NCBI GenBank assembly: GCA_965661105.1
Contig: CBFICR010000012.1
Span: forward strand, 1-64,000
DNA from: Eutrophocola sp965661105
GTDB taxonomy: Bacteria; Pseudomonadota; Gammaproteobacteria; Pseudomonadales; Pseudohongiellaceae
Direction of reading: 5' to 3'
DNA: 64,000 bases
Below, in pieces: positions 33,786-42,223 of this stretch. The translations under genes were made by a program, and so were the position numbers. The notes beneath the pieces are model-generated. The model did no database searches and was not told the origin of the DNA. It saw only the letters and a program-made list of their open reading frames with translations. Positions within the stretch are counted from its first letter, which is position 1, and every line of letters starts with the position of its first letter.

Positions 33786-34199
33786 TTAGTTCTGGTTATC
33801 GCGACTGGAGGCCGTCAGCATTCGTTTGCCGGTTGCGTCCAGGACGATGGACGTTGCATTCACAAGGTTGCTTCCATCCCTGGCAAGTGCGCCATCAACA
33901 GTAATCACATCATCAGTTTTCAGCGAGTTACGTTTCCAGCCTGCCCGTAACAGTGCGTTCGGGCCGCCCAGTTCAAGTGCCCAGTTTTGGGTGGCGCCGG
34001 ATGCTGCGTCGATAACATCAATATAGATAAAGATATGTGGATTGGTCCATTCTACTTTAGTGACTTTGCCATTGAGCGTGACGGTTTTTGAGGCGTCATA
34101 CTGTGCTGGAAAAGAATGATGTCCTGTTGCTGAAAGAGAATAGACAAAAAGGCTTGTCACCAAAAAGCCCAAAGTAGTTATTTTTTTAATATTGTTCAT
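33786..34199 (-). CDS. DUF6152 family secreted protein, copy 2
   Basis: The 137-residue protein has a signal peptide ending near ATG, and the mature chain starts HHSFPAQYDASKTVTLNGKV, then TKVEWTNPHIFIYIDVID and a WALELGGPNALLRAGW segment. All are typical DUF6152 elements. It lies 47 bases downstream of the 281-residue WEGDTLV protein gene on the same strand, the same order as in the other two copies. It ends in a polar stretch. Function unknown. Confidence 0.85.
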   Translation of the reverse strand: MNNIKKITTLGFLVTSLFVYSLSATGHHSFPAQYDASKTVTLNGKVTKVEWTNPHIFIYIDVIDAASGATQNWALELGGPNALLRAGWKRNSLKTDDVITVDGALARDGSNLVNATSIVLDATGKRMLTASSRDNQN

Positions 34200-34246
34200 G
34201 ATGTGTCCTTGGCATTCGACGAAATTTCCAATGCGCGCTATCAGTT

Positions 34247-35092
34247 TTAGTTTTGCAGATTCATACGCTCAACAAACTGCTCATTTTCGAGACATATTTC
34301 ATCAATTAATTCAGCATCGACGACGATACGTTCAGTAAGAGTTACCGTCCAGGGGGCGGTATAGGCTCCCGGATCATCTACCGTCACCTTGATTTCCATA
34401 TGCCCATAGTCAAGACGCCTGATTTCTTCACGTACCTTAGCTGCTTCGGTCAGTATGCTGCCATTCCAGTCGATCCAGGTATCGTCACGCACGCCAATAG
34501 TATCAACCACCAGCGTGTCGCCTTGCCATGTTGCTGATGAATACCCCTGCCACGAGGGAGAGGGATCTTCCGGTAATGGTCGGGCATCCGTAAATACCTG
34601 GCGGTATCCGGCATTCATTTCATTAAGAACGACCAGTAGGTCGTCACTATGAACAAATTTAAGCAGATGGGGCAAACCATAGGCACGCAGAAAGTTATCG
34701 GGCAGGCAACGAATATGGGGGTCGTCCAGTGCCAGGTTTTCAGTACGTTCGGCAACGATCGGCTTTAACCAATCCTGGTAAGGCAGGCCGCCAGGTATAT
34801 CGACGCCAAGATTTGCCATCTGGCGTGAGGATTGGATGCTGTCCACACTGCTGGGTGTTTTTTCGCCTTCAGGTGTGCGGTCTGCAACCCAGATTCCGGA
34901 CAAATCCGGTTTGCCGTTAGCCATGCGAGGCGTGGGGGCGTGCATGTTCACCGTACCATCAGCGTTACGGGGAACATCCTTGCTTGGATAACCTATCCAC
35001 TGTGCGTTGACTATGGAGCAGTTTAACGATGCCCCAAGAAAGAGAATACCCAGTACAAAAAAAGCTCCCTTGCGGTTGCCTTGAGTCCCCAT
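34247..35092 (-). CDS. Secreted 'C..GF.R / G.WEGDTLV' family protein, copy 2
   Basis: The 281-residue protein has a signal peptide, then PTPRMANGKPDLSGIWVADR, a start common in this family. The core reads HIRCLPDNFLRAYGLP, KFVHSDDLLVVL, YRQVFTDARPLPEDPSP, and SSATWQGDTLVVDTIGV followed by a WIDWNG..LTE stretch. The C-terminal third (REEIRRLDYGHMEIKVTVDDPGAYTAP) is matched by copy 3. Only the first Trp and the Gly-Asp-Thr-Leu of the core are common to all three, so the exact active or binding residues are unclear. A GGGGGA ribosome site precedes the ATG. It is transcribed away from copy 3 across a 206-base gap. Confidence 0.8.
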   Translation of the reverse strand: MGTQGNRKGAFFVLGILFLGASLNCSIVNAQWIGYPSKDVPRNADGTVNMHAPTPRMANGKPDLSGIWVADRTPEGEKTPSSVDSIQSSRQMANLGVDIPGGLPYQDWLKPIVAERTENLALDDPHIRCLPDNFLRAYGLPHLLKFVHSDDLLVVLNEMNAGYRQVFTDARPLPEDPSPSWQGYSSATWQGDTLVVDTIGVRDDTWIDWNGSILTEAAKVREEIRRLDYGHMEIKVTVDDPGAYTAPWTVTLTERIVVDAELIDEICLENEQFVERMNLQN

Positions 35093-35298
35093 AATTTCCC
35101 CCTGTCACTTTATTAATGGTTAGTGACTCTGATGATCTACAAAACATTGATGTGCGAGATCAGTCTGTTTTACCTTAAAAATGCTTGTTGTGAAACCCTA
35201 TTTCTTTAATTGAACTGCTGGACTGTTGTAGGATGATTGAAGTGTAATCACTTATAAAAGGCAAAAACCTTGAATTGAGTTTCATCTGAGGGCATGGC

Positions 35299-36162
35299 AT
35301 GAACAATCTATTAAGAATAACGACGAAATCTGTTTCCAGGATATTGCTTGGGCTTACTGTCTTCTTGAATGCTACGGTTGTCTTTGGCGCTGAGTTGCCG
35401 GAATTTTCTGCTCTGCCGGATTGGAGTGGTACCTGGTCAAGACGTGGAGGCACTGTTTTTGATAGCGGTTCATGGACTCTCAATGGTGTTTCAACGCATC
35501 CGAGTCAACCCGGTGCGGGGGTCAGTGCACCAGGAACAAGAGCTCACCCTCCCTATAATGCCGAGTGGGAAGCTGTTTATCAGGAGCATCTCGCGCTGCG
35601 TGATGCAGGCCTTTTCCCGGATCCATTAACCCGCTGTATCTCCCATGGCTTTCCCCGAATTTTTAATGCCCTGGCCCCGGTTGAATTTGTGGTGCGGCCA
35701 GAACAGACCTGGATTCTGGCGGAACATACCCGCGCTACCATGCGTATTTATACTGATGGTAGCGGGCATCCCCCGGCAGAAGCGCGCTGGCATAATTTCT
35801 ATGGCCATTCGGTAGGGCACTGGGAAGGTGATACGCTGGTTTTTACTACGGTTGCGCTCAAGGGCTGGCGTGATCACGACAGTGTGCTTGATCGCAGTGG
35901 TCTTGTGTTAAGTGATCAGGCTCATGCTACAACGCGAATTCGCCGTACCCTGGAAAATGGTGAAGACTTGTTGCTGGTGGAAATCACCCTGGAAGATCCG
36001 CTGGCATTAACTGCTCCCTGGGTAGTTGAAAAGCGTTTTTATAAAGATGCGCAGGGGACTCGTATCTTTGATTATGAATGCAATGAATATAACCGGGCAA
36101 TTGTCGATGATCAGGGTCGCAGCATGATTCTTGATGAAGATGGCAAAGTACTCAATTATTAA
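35299..36162 (+). CDS. Secreted 'C..GF.R / G.WEGDTLV' family protein, copy 3
   Basis: The 287-residue protein has a signal peptide ending FGA. It shows LPDWSGTWSRRGG near the N-terminus, RCISHGFPRIFNALAPVEFVV, MRIYTDGSGHPP, YGHSVGHWEGDTLVFTTVAL and a C-terminal TRIRRTLENGEDLLLVEITLEDPLALTAPW. This is the clearest version of the motif series, and copies 1 and 2 align to it. A DUF6152 gene follows after 58 bases. The two nearest copies, 2 and 3, share a 206-base divergent intergenic region that probably holds both promoters. Function unknown. Confidence 0.82.
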   Translation: MNNLLRITTKSVSRILLGLTVFLNATVVFGAELPEFSALPDWSGTWSRRGGTVFDSGSWTLNGVSTHPSQPGAGVSAPGTRAHPPYNAEWEAVYQEHLALRDAGLFPDPLTRCISHGFPRIFNALAPVEFVVRPEQTWILAEHTRATMRIYTDGSGHPPAEARWHNFYGHSVGHWEGDTLVFTTVALKGWRDHDSVLDRSGLVLSDQAHATTRIRRTLENGEDLLLVEITLEDPLALTAPWVVEKRFYKDAQGTRIFDYECNEYNRAIVDDQGRSMILDEDGKVLNY

Positions 36163-36220
36163 TTAGAGAAAGACATTCCATAACGAAATCGGGAAAACAG
36201 TGTTCAGAGGGGAAGTGATA

Positions 36221-36595
36221 ATGAATAAAGCGCTCAAGGGAATTATCATCGGGCTTTCAATGTTGGGGTGCCAGTTAGCGACGGCACATCATTCCACCGT
36301 GGGTCAGATAGAAGAAACCTCCATGGAGATCAACGGTGTGGTTAAAGAGTTTCAGTTCAAGAATCCCCATTCCTGGATCCAGATAATGGTGAAGGATGAC
36401 AGTGGGCAGGAAGTTGAGTGGAGCGTGGAATGGCTGATACCCAATATCCTTATGCGGCAGGGTTATAATCCGGCCACTTTCAGACCAGGTGATGAAGTAC
36501 GTGTTCGCCTGCGCCAGCATGTGAGCGGTTCACCGATGGGTGAATTTGATGGTGCCATCAAGGATGACGGTTCTATTGTTGGACGTTGGGACTAA
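36221..36595 (+). CDS. DUF6152 family secreted protein, copy 3
   Basis: ATG 36221 is preceded by AGGGGAAG; a GTG seven codons earlier is rejected. The 124-residue protein has a signal peptide ending at TA and starts the mature chain HHSTVGQIEETSMEING. VVKEFQFKNPHSWIQIMV and WSVEWLIPNILMRQGY are the conserved beta strands of DUF6152. In this copy the third His-Ser-Phe residue is Thr, so HHSF is HHST. It is second in a two-gene operon with copy 3 of the WEGDTLV protein. Confidence 0.83.
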   Translation: MNKALKGIIIGLSMLGCQLATAHHSTVGQIEETSMEINGVVKEFQFKNPHSWIQIMVKDDSGQEVEWSVEWLIPNILMRQGYNPATFRPGDEVRVRLRQHVSGSPMGEFDGAIKDDGSIVGRWD

Positions 36596-36674
36596 ACTTT
36601 ACGAACTTCAATGCTCTGAATCAGCATTGCATTGGCTAGAATCAAACGAAACGCTGACCTGAATCAAGGCTGAT

Positions 36675-37172
36675 TTATTGCCAGGGCAATGGTATCTGGT
36701 TCAAGGCGTCCATGTCGGCTTCAAGCGCCGTATCACCGGGCTCGATTTTGTTCCTGGAAAGAATAAACGAAATGACTTCAGCGTATTGCTGCATGCTCAT
36801 TGACATAACATTGTCCGGGGGCATTTTCTCATAGGTATTTTGTACCAGTTCACCAAGGCTTTTGCCTTTCCAGTTGTTGGCAAAAAAGCTGCCACGCAAG
36901 GGCGTCCCGAACTGACCATTACTCAAACGATTGCCGTGACAGATCTGGCATGTTTCCTTGTAAATGGCTTCACCACTGGCGATCTGTTCGGCGGTAAATT
37001 GAATCGTTTCCTGAGCATAGACCACGGCTGATGTACTGCTGATGACTGTCAGCAATAATAGAGATAGCAGGAATGGCAGGTATCTGGAAATAGTGCTCGA
37101 AAGGCCGGCATTAAAGAAATCAGGAGTTACTCTGTCTGATGCTTTTTTGATTAATACTGAATGCATTGCCAT
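36675..37172 (-). CDS. Membrane-anchored or secreted c-type cytochrome
   Basis: The 165-residue protein has an N-terminal hydrophobic segment about 30-53 with a possible cleavage at VYAQ. The heme site is C75-Q-I-C78-H79. A candidate distal Met lies in MPPDNVMSMSMQQY. The domain is of the class I mono-heme type, about 90 residues long. The 29 N-terminal residues before the hydrophobic part are unusually long for a signal peptide, so a start further in is possible. It converges with the DUF6152 copy 3 operon. It is a small electron carrier; its partners are not visible. Confidence 0.85.
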   Translation of the reverse strand: MAMHSVLIKKASDRVTPDFFNAGLSSTISRYLPFLLSLLLLTVISSTSAVVYAQETIQFTAEQIASGEAIYKETCQICHGNRLSNGQFGTPLRGSFFANNWKGKSLGELVQNTYEKMPPDNVMSMSMQQYAEVISFILSRNKIEPGDTALEADMDALNQIPLPWQ

Positions 37173-37271
37173 ATTTGCCTGATTTATTCACTGTGACAGT
37201 TTTTCGTAAAACAGCAATCTTAATCAAGCGCAGACCAAAACGCCACCAATGTGGCTTACCAGGAAGGACAA

Positions 37272-38450
37272 TTACAGTGCCTTACTTGGCGAATTTTTTC
37301 TCAGCAGGGGAGTGATCAGTCTTCTCCACGCCAGAGCCAATCCGGTCCACACCATGAGTACACTGGCCAGTGAAACCAGCCCGGCAATTGTTTGTCCCCA
37401 TATACCCAGTACTTCGCCGGTGTGGAGGAAGCGCACTATGGAGCGAGTCTGGCGTCCGGGTGACTGACTGCTGAAGGGCTGCCATTGCTCTACAGTGCCG
37501 CTAACTCTGTTGATTATCATATTATGTCGCCGCTGGGGTTGACCTCCATTGCCCTGATCAATAGCGACAGAAATTGTAGTGCTGTTTTCTTTCGGTAGCG
37601 ACAGGCTTATCTGGCGCCAGTTCTCGCCCGCCGAATCAAGGTAAGCGACGCTGGTATCAAATACCTCATCGAGGCTCAGATAGATAACTTCACTGGCGGG
37701 CAGACTATCAATGGAATCTGTAAGGTCATTGCTGGTTGGAGTAGCAGGTGCGCCGCGGCGGGGGACTTCTTCGCCATATATCCGATACACCAGGCTATTG
37801 GCCCAGGGGTAATAAAATACACTGGCGGTGGCCACGACAACTACCAGCGGGATGGCTGACCAGATCCCCATGACGTGATGCCAGTTGAAATCCCTGGCTC
37901 TGGTATTGCCCGCGGTATTGCGAAACAGGAGGCGAATCCTGATGGTACTCCATCTCCAGATTTTTGGCAGCCACAGATATATTCCACTGAGTACCAGAAA
38001 GAGAAAGGCAAGATTACTGGCGCCTGTGATAGCGCGGGCAGTATTGCGACTTTCACCGCTCATATTAAACCAGCGATGAATGCCGGTCACGGTACTGAAA
38101 AATGATTCCAGGCCCTCATTAGCCACAGGCATTTCTTTGCCCGTGACCGGGTTCAGACTAAATCCACCTCGTCTGCCAGCGCTGAAAGTAACTGGTGCAC
38201 CGGGATCATTTAGCACCACGATCGCGGTCGGGGAGATTTCGCCATGTTCGGTTCTGGCAATGAAGTGGAGCTGTTCCAGTGACTGTTTTTCGGTGACTTG
38301 ATCAGCTGGCAGGTAATGACTTTGTTCTGCCCAGGCCAATATCTGGCGTTCATAGGTTAGCAGCACGCCGGTTACTGACATCATCAGGATTACCAGTCCT
38401 GCCGAGATACCGCTGACTAGATGGGACCAGAAAATTATTTTTCTAAACAT
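37272..38450 (-). CDS. PepSY-associated membrane protein, probably Fur-regulated
   Basis: The 392-residue protein has four hydrophobic segments: residues 11-33, about 140-160, about 190-215 and a C-terminal one near 355-378. KIIFWSHLVSGISAGLVILMMSVTGVLLTYE is the characteristic first helix of the PepSY_TM family (PiuB-like). The two periplasmic parts carry PepSY-like stretches. Relatives are linked to iron and siderophore uptake in several bacteria. A 16/19 match to the Fur box (38495-38513) sits 45-63 bases upstream of the ATG, which supports iron control. No siderophore receptor is adjacent. Confidence 0.85.
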   Translation of the reverse strand: MFRKIIFWSHLVSGISAGLVILMMSVTGVLLTYERQILAWAEQSHYLPADQVTEKQSLEQLHFIARTEHGEISPTAIVVLNDPGAPVTFSAGRRGGFSLNPVTGKEMPVANEGLESFFSTVTGIHRWFNMSGESRNTARAITGASNLAFLFLVLSGIYLWLPKIWRWSTIRIRLLFRNTAGNTRARDFNWHHVMGIWSAIPLVVVVATASVFYYPWANSLVYRIYGEEVPRRGAPATPTSNDLTDSIDSLPASEVIYLSLDEVFDTSVAYLDSAGENWRQISLSLPKENSTTISVAIDQGNGGQPQRRHNMIINRVSGTVEQWQPFSSQSPGRQTRSIVRFLHTGEVLGIWGQTIAGLVSLASVLMVWTGLALAWRRLITPLLRKNSPSKAL

Positions 38451-38494
38451 GGAATATGAAATCTTGAGAAACCAATGCAGCTAAGAATGATATT

Positions 38495-38513
38495 CAAAAT
38501 GATACTCATTATC
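38495..38513 (-). promoter_or_regulatory. Candidate Fur box
   Basis: The 19 bases CAAAATGATACTCATTATC match the Fur consensus GATAATGATAATCATTATC at 16 positions, including the whole right half. They lie between the MATE stop and the PepSY gene, where the latter's promoter must be. Confidence 0.82.
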
Positions 38514-38553
38514 AAATAGAAAATAAGCCACTGAATACATTGAAGAATATTGA

Positions 38554-39993
38554 TCAGGAAGAGGCGTGTAGAGCCTGTGATTCCAAAGAAAGGGTATAGC
38601 GATGTATCCACCAGGTAATGACCAGGGCGGAGAGCAAATTACCTACAGCGGCGCCTATGAACATGCCGGTGATGCCGGCGACCTTTTCTCCCAGCAGTGC
38701 CAGGGGGACATAGAAGATAAAAAAGCGTAACAGGCTGGTGAGCAGGGCATTGCGCGGGGCATGTAAGGCATTAAAACTTGAGGCGCTGAGAATCACCATA
38801 CCCTGAAAAGCATAACTGGCCGGCAGAATTCGCAATACCGTAACAATAATGTCGATGACTCCCTGTTCCTGGGAAAAAATGCGGGCAATCCAGGGGGCGG
38901 TGAGGGCCACTAATACATACAAACCCAGTTGCAGGACCAGAACAAACTGCAAAGACAGCTTGAGTCCCTGTCTGACCCGTTCAAACGCATTGGCGCCAAA
39001 ATTTTGACTGATAAAAGGTGGCAGGCTCATTGACATACCCAACACCACAATCATGATCAGAGCTTCCATTCGCATGATGACCCCAAAGCCTGCTACTGCC
39101 TGGGCACCATAGCTGGCAAGTGTTGCCGTTAATACTGCTGTAGCCAGCGGGGTGATCATATTGGCCAGAGCGGCCGGCAAGGCAATGCTCAACAGGCGTT
39201 TCCAGTCCTTGATGAGTTTTTCCAGACCAGGCCAGATAAATTTAAAGATTTGCTCCCTGACGGCAAGGAAATACCAGATAAACACATTGGAAAAGATCCA
39301 GGTTGTCACTGTCGCGATGGCGGCTCCCTGAATACCAAAAGCGGGTAATGGACCAGGGCCAAAAATGAGAATGGGATCAAGGATTGCGTTTAAGGCAGCA
39401 CCAAGCATCATCAGACGTCCCTGCAGACTTGCGTTACCACTGGCGCGCATGACCGCCGTGCCCGCAAATTGAATAAGCAGGAAGGGAATGCCCAGATACC
39501 ACACAGACATAAACTGTCTGATCAGCACCAGGGTGGTTTCATTGGCACCCAATAGGGTAAAAACAGGCTCTATGCTTAAAAGTGCTGGAATGATCAGGAA
39601 CAAGCCCATGATCAAACCGAAAACAACTGCCGCAAAAGTCATCTCCGTGGCATTTTCGGGATTCCTTGCACCAATGGCTCGGGCGACCATGGCAGATGTT
39701 CCGATGCCCAGTCCTACCCCCAGATACATAATCATAATGGTTGGCGGAAAGGTGAAGCCCAGTGCTGCAAGTTCACGTGTGCCCAGTAAACTCACAAACC
39801 AGGTGTCCGCGAGATAGTAAAGGATGGTAGCGATGGCTCCAATGACAGTGGGTACCGACGTTTTATAGAGAGTCAGGCCCACAGGGTCCTGGAGCAGGTC
39901 AGGTTTTTTTGACTGGGTAACTGGGCCTGATGTGGGTCGGGTGGACAAAGAAGGCGCCTGTATGGTGTAAATATGATGGAAAAAAGTATGCAA
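38554..39993 (-). CDS. MATE family efflux transporter
   Basis: The 479-residue protein has about twelve hydrophobic segments in two similar halves. The first half has SVPTVIGAIATILYYLADTWFVSLLGTRELAALGF, the typical entrance of MATE proteins, and the second begins about residue 260 with LSIALPAALANMITPLATAVLTATLA. GLGIGTSAMVARAIGA follows in segment 3. Members export cationic drugs or metabolites using Na+ or H+. A long hydrophilic N-terminus of about 35 residues precedes the first segment, so initiation at a later codon is possible. Confidence 0.9.
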   Translation of the reverse strand: MHTFFHHIYTIQAPSLSTRPTSGPVTQSKKPDLLQDPVGLTLYKTSVPTVIGAIATILYYLADTWFVSLLGTRELAALGFTFPPTIMIMYLGVGLGIGTSAMVARAIGARNPENATEMTFAAVVFGLIMGLFLIIPALLSIEPVFTLLGANETTLVLIRQFMSVWYLGIPFLLIQFAGTAVMRASGNASLQGRLMMLGAALNAILDPILIFGPGPLPAFGIQGAAIATVTTWIFSNVFIWYFLAVREQIFKFIWPGLEKLIKDWKRLLSIALPAALANMITPLATAVLTATLASYGAQAVAGFGVIMRMEALIMIVVLGMSMSLPPFISQNFGANAFERVRQGLKLSLQFVLVLQLGLYVLVALTAPWIARIFSQEQGVIDIIVTVLRILPASYAFQGMVILSASSFNALHAPRNALLTSLLRFFIFYVPLALLGEKVAGITGMFIGAAVGNLLSALVITWWIHRYTLSLESQALHASS

Positions 39994-40154
39994 AATTCTA
40001 GCAGAGTATTATTTCTGCACAATAGCAGAAATTCGAGGTGAGTAATGGTTAATTACTGCCCGCTCAAGTTTTTGAAACAAGCCTTAAAGGCGGCGCTGGT
40101 CCTGATAATTAGGCTGGCTCCTGTAATTCAATGAATTATAAAAGCCAACAATCG

Positions 40155-41063
40155 CTATTCAGGAATTTCACCATTTACAATGGTACGAATCATTTCTCTG
40201 CGGTAACCATCGTAATCGTTAAATGCTTTATGCAGGCACAGGCGATTATCCCATATCACCAGCATATTTGGCTCCCAGCGCAAACGGCAATTGAACTCTT
40301 CGCGGGTAGCATGCCAGCCAAGAAAATCAAGCAGGGGTTTGGATTCTTGCTGGGTCATTCCTTCAATGCCCATGCTGTAGGAGCAGTCGCAATAAAGACT
40401 TTTCCTGCCGGTAACAGGATGCGTGCGTACCAGGGGATGGAAACTACCTTTCACCATGTTTTGCTGGTCCATGGTTAATTCAATTTCGCCAACGCTGAGG
40501 TCATTCATTACAGGTTTGGCTTTGCTGACATTTTGCAGAACCCAGGCGGCAGACATATGAACTTTCAAATCACTGATCACTTCTTTCATTTTGTCACTGA
40601 GCAGGTCATAGGCCAGTTCGACATTACTCCACCAGGTATCACCACCATAGGGTGGTACGTCCAGTGATTGCAGCAAACTGATGGAGGGAGGTTGTTTGAG
40701 AAAAGGCGAGTCGGTATGCCAGCCATCACCAAAAATCCAGTCCACCACCGTACTGGCTTCTTTAATCAGGCGCTGCACATTCGGGTGACCCTCAATGCCG
40801 TTTGTATAGGCATCGGTGCCAAATTCACCAAACCTGAGGGTTAAAGCTTCCTGGTCTTCGATGGTCATATTGGTCTGACCTCGAAAATAGATCATTTTGT
40901 AGCGAAACAAGGCATCCCTGACCTGTTCAAATTGCTCATCGGTAATATTGGCAATATCTACATCCAGGATTTCCGCGCCCATGGCGCTGGCCAGAGGTAA
41001 AGTCCGGATGGCGCTATAGCCATTTTTCTTGTCGTCAAAATATTCCGGGGGATAAAATCGCAT
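40155..41063 (-). CDS. TauD/TfdA-like Fe(II)/2-oxoglutarate dioxygenase
   Basis: The 302-residue protein shows the family iron ligands H116 and D118 in GWHTDSPF and the distal H278 in NRLCLHKAF. R288-R289 after YDGY bind 2-oxoglutarate. PPYGGDTWWSNVELAYDLLS and PLVRTHPVTGRKSLYC are typical core strands. AAGGA precedes the ATG by about six bases. TauD-like enzymes hydroxylate a carbon next to a sulfonate, ether or other group; the substrate here is unknown. It is a single gene. Confidence 0.92.
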   Translation of the reverse strand: MRFYPPEYFDDKKNGYSAIRTLPLASAMGAEILDVDIANITDEQFEQVRDALFRYKMIYFRGQTNMTIEDQEALTLRFGEFGTDAYTNGIEGHPNVQRLIKEASTVVDWIFGDGWHTDSPFLKQPPSISLLQSLDVPPYGGDTWWSNVELAYDLLSDKMKEVISDLKVHMSAAWVLQNVSKAKPVMNDLSVGEIELTMDQQNMVKGSFHPLVRTHPVTGRKSLYCDCSYSMGIEGMTQQESKPLLDFLGWHATREEFNCRLRWEPNMLVIWDNRLCLHKAFNDYDGYRREMIRTIVNGEIPE

Positions 41064-41311
41064 CTGCAGTCCTTATTTCCTTATTATTGGTTTTTTATAG
41101 ATATGCGCTAAATCATACACAAGAGATTGCTGAATTTGTATTATTGCTGCTGTTGATGTTTTGTTTTTAATCAAGCTAAATAAAGAAAACGGTTTATCCC
41201 GAAAGCAGCTGGTGTCGAGCTTGCCTATGACGTCAGCCGGACAATAACAGGATAAAAATCCAAAGCCATTAAATAACGCGAGTATTAGTCGCGAACTGAG
41301 GTTAATGCACC

Positions 41312-42076
41312 ATGAAAAAAGTAATGATAGGTCTGGTAATAATTTTGGTATTGATTGGCGGCGGCGTTTTCCTGCTTTTTAGCAATCTGGATAAAATTGT
41401 AGAAGCCGGGATTGAAACTGCCGGCACTAGTGCCATTGGTTCACAAGTGGAGGTGGGTAGTGTCGCCATTGATCTTCCTGCTGGCTCTGCCTCAATATAC
41501 AATTTCAGTATTGCCAACCCGGCAGGTTATAGCAATGCGCAGATGATCAGCTTTGATGAACTTAGTCTGGCTATTAATTTGCAGGATACCAACGGGCAAA
41601 ATATTCATATCACCAGTATCGTGGGGCGCTCACCACACGTGCTCTATGAATCAGATAGCGGTGTCACTAATCTGGATACAGTCAGTGCACGCTTTGATAG
41701 TGATGAACCGGCAGCTGAACCCCAGGCTGACGATTCAGCGATCAATATCATCATTGACTCAGTACTGATAGAAAATATTCAGGGTACCTTACTGTCTGAC
41801 CGTTTACCCAGGCCTGTAGACGTCAGTCTTGGGGACGTGCGGCTAAACAATTTGAATGGCACTCCTGAAGAGTTGGCGCAGCAAATAATGGCACCAGTGA
41901 TCAGTCAGGTTGGCCGGGCTGGGGCTCAGGCGCTGGCACGATCAATTTCTCAACTGGTGGAAAATGCAGAGGCCATTAATGAGCAGGTGCGCGATGCCCG
42001 GGATCGGGTTGATGATGCCAAAAATCAGGCAAGCGAGGCACTGGATAGTGTAGGAAATTTATTTAAAAGAGATTGA
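41312..42076 (+). CDS. Membrane-anchored AsmA-like protein with C-terminal coiled coil
   Basis: The 254-residue protein has an N-terminal membrane anchor (about 5-24) and then a segment that resembles the start of AsmA/DUF748 proteins: VEVGSVAIDLPAGSASIYNFSIANPAGY. The middle is a beta-rich segment with INIIIDSVLIENIQGTLL. Residues about 190-245 form an acidic and basic heptad-like coiled coil (ARSISQLVENAEAINEQVRDARDRVDDAKNQ...). It is much shorter than AsmA. It may act at the inner membrane facing the periplasm. Function unknown. Confidence 0.68.
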   Translation: MKKVMIGLVIILVLIGGGVFLLFSNLDKIVEAGIETAGTSAIGSQVEVGSVAIDLPAGSASIYNFSIANPAGYSNAQMISFDELSLAINLQDTNGQNIHITSIVGRSPHVLYESDSGVTNLDTVSARFDSDEPAAEPQADDSAINIIIDSVLIENIQGTLLSDRLPRPVDVSLGDVRLNNLNGTPEELAQQIMAPVISQVGRAGAQALARSISQLVENAEAINEQVRDARDRVDDAKNQASEALDSVGNLFKRD

Positions 42077-42091
42077 TGGAGCTTCGGTTAC

Positions 42092-42141
42092 TGCACTCTT
42101 ACAGGTAGCGTTGGAAAAATTTTCCACCCTTTTCGAGTGCA
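42092..42141. other. Intergenic nested inverted repeats
   Basis: TGCACTC (42092-42098) pairs with GAGTGCA (42135-42141), and an inner near-palindrome TGGAAAAATTTTCCA occupies 42112-42126. It lies between converging genes. No T-run follows, so it is not a standard terminator. Confidence 0.5.
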
Positions 42142-42183
42142 GCAACAGGCGCAATGGTTTTTGTCTTGTTTATCTGTTCCCTG

Positions 42184-42211
42184 TCTATTCCTTTTCTATT
42201 CCTTTTCTATT
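42184..42211. repeat. 11-bp tandem repeat
   Basis: TCTATTCCTTT occurs twice, followed by a partial third copy (TCTATT), just downstream of the acetoacetyl-CoA ligase stop on the other strand. Confidence 0.85.
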
Positions 42212-42223
42212 ACTTCCTAATAG

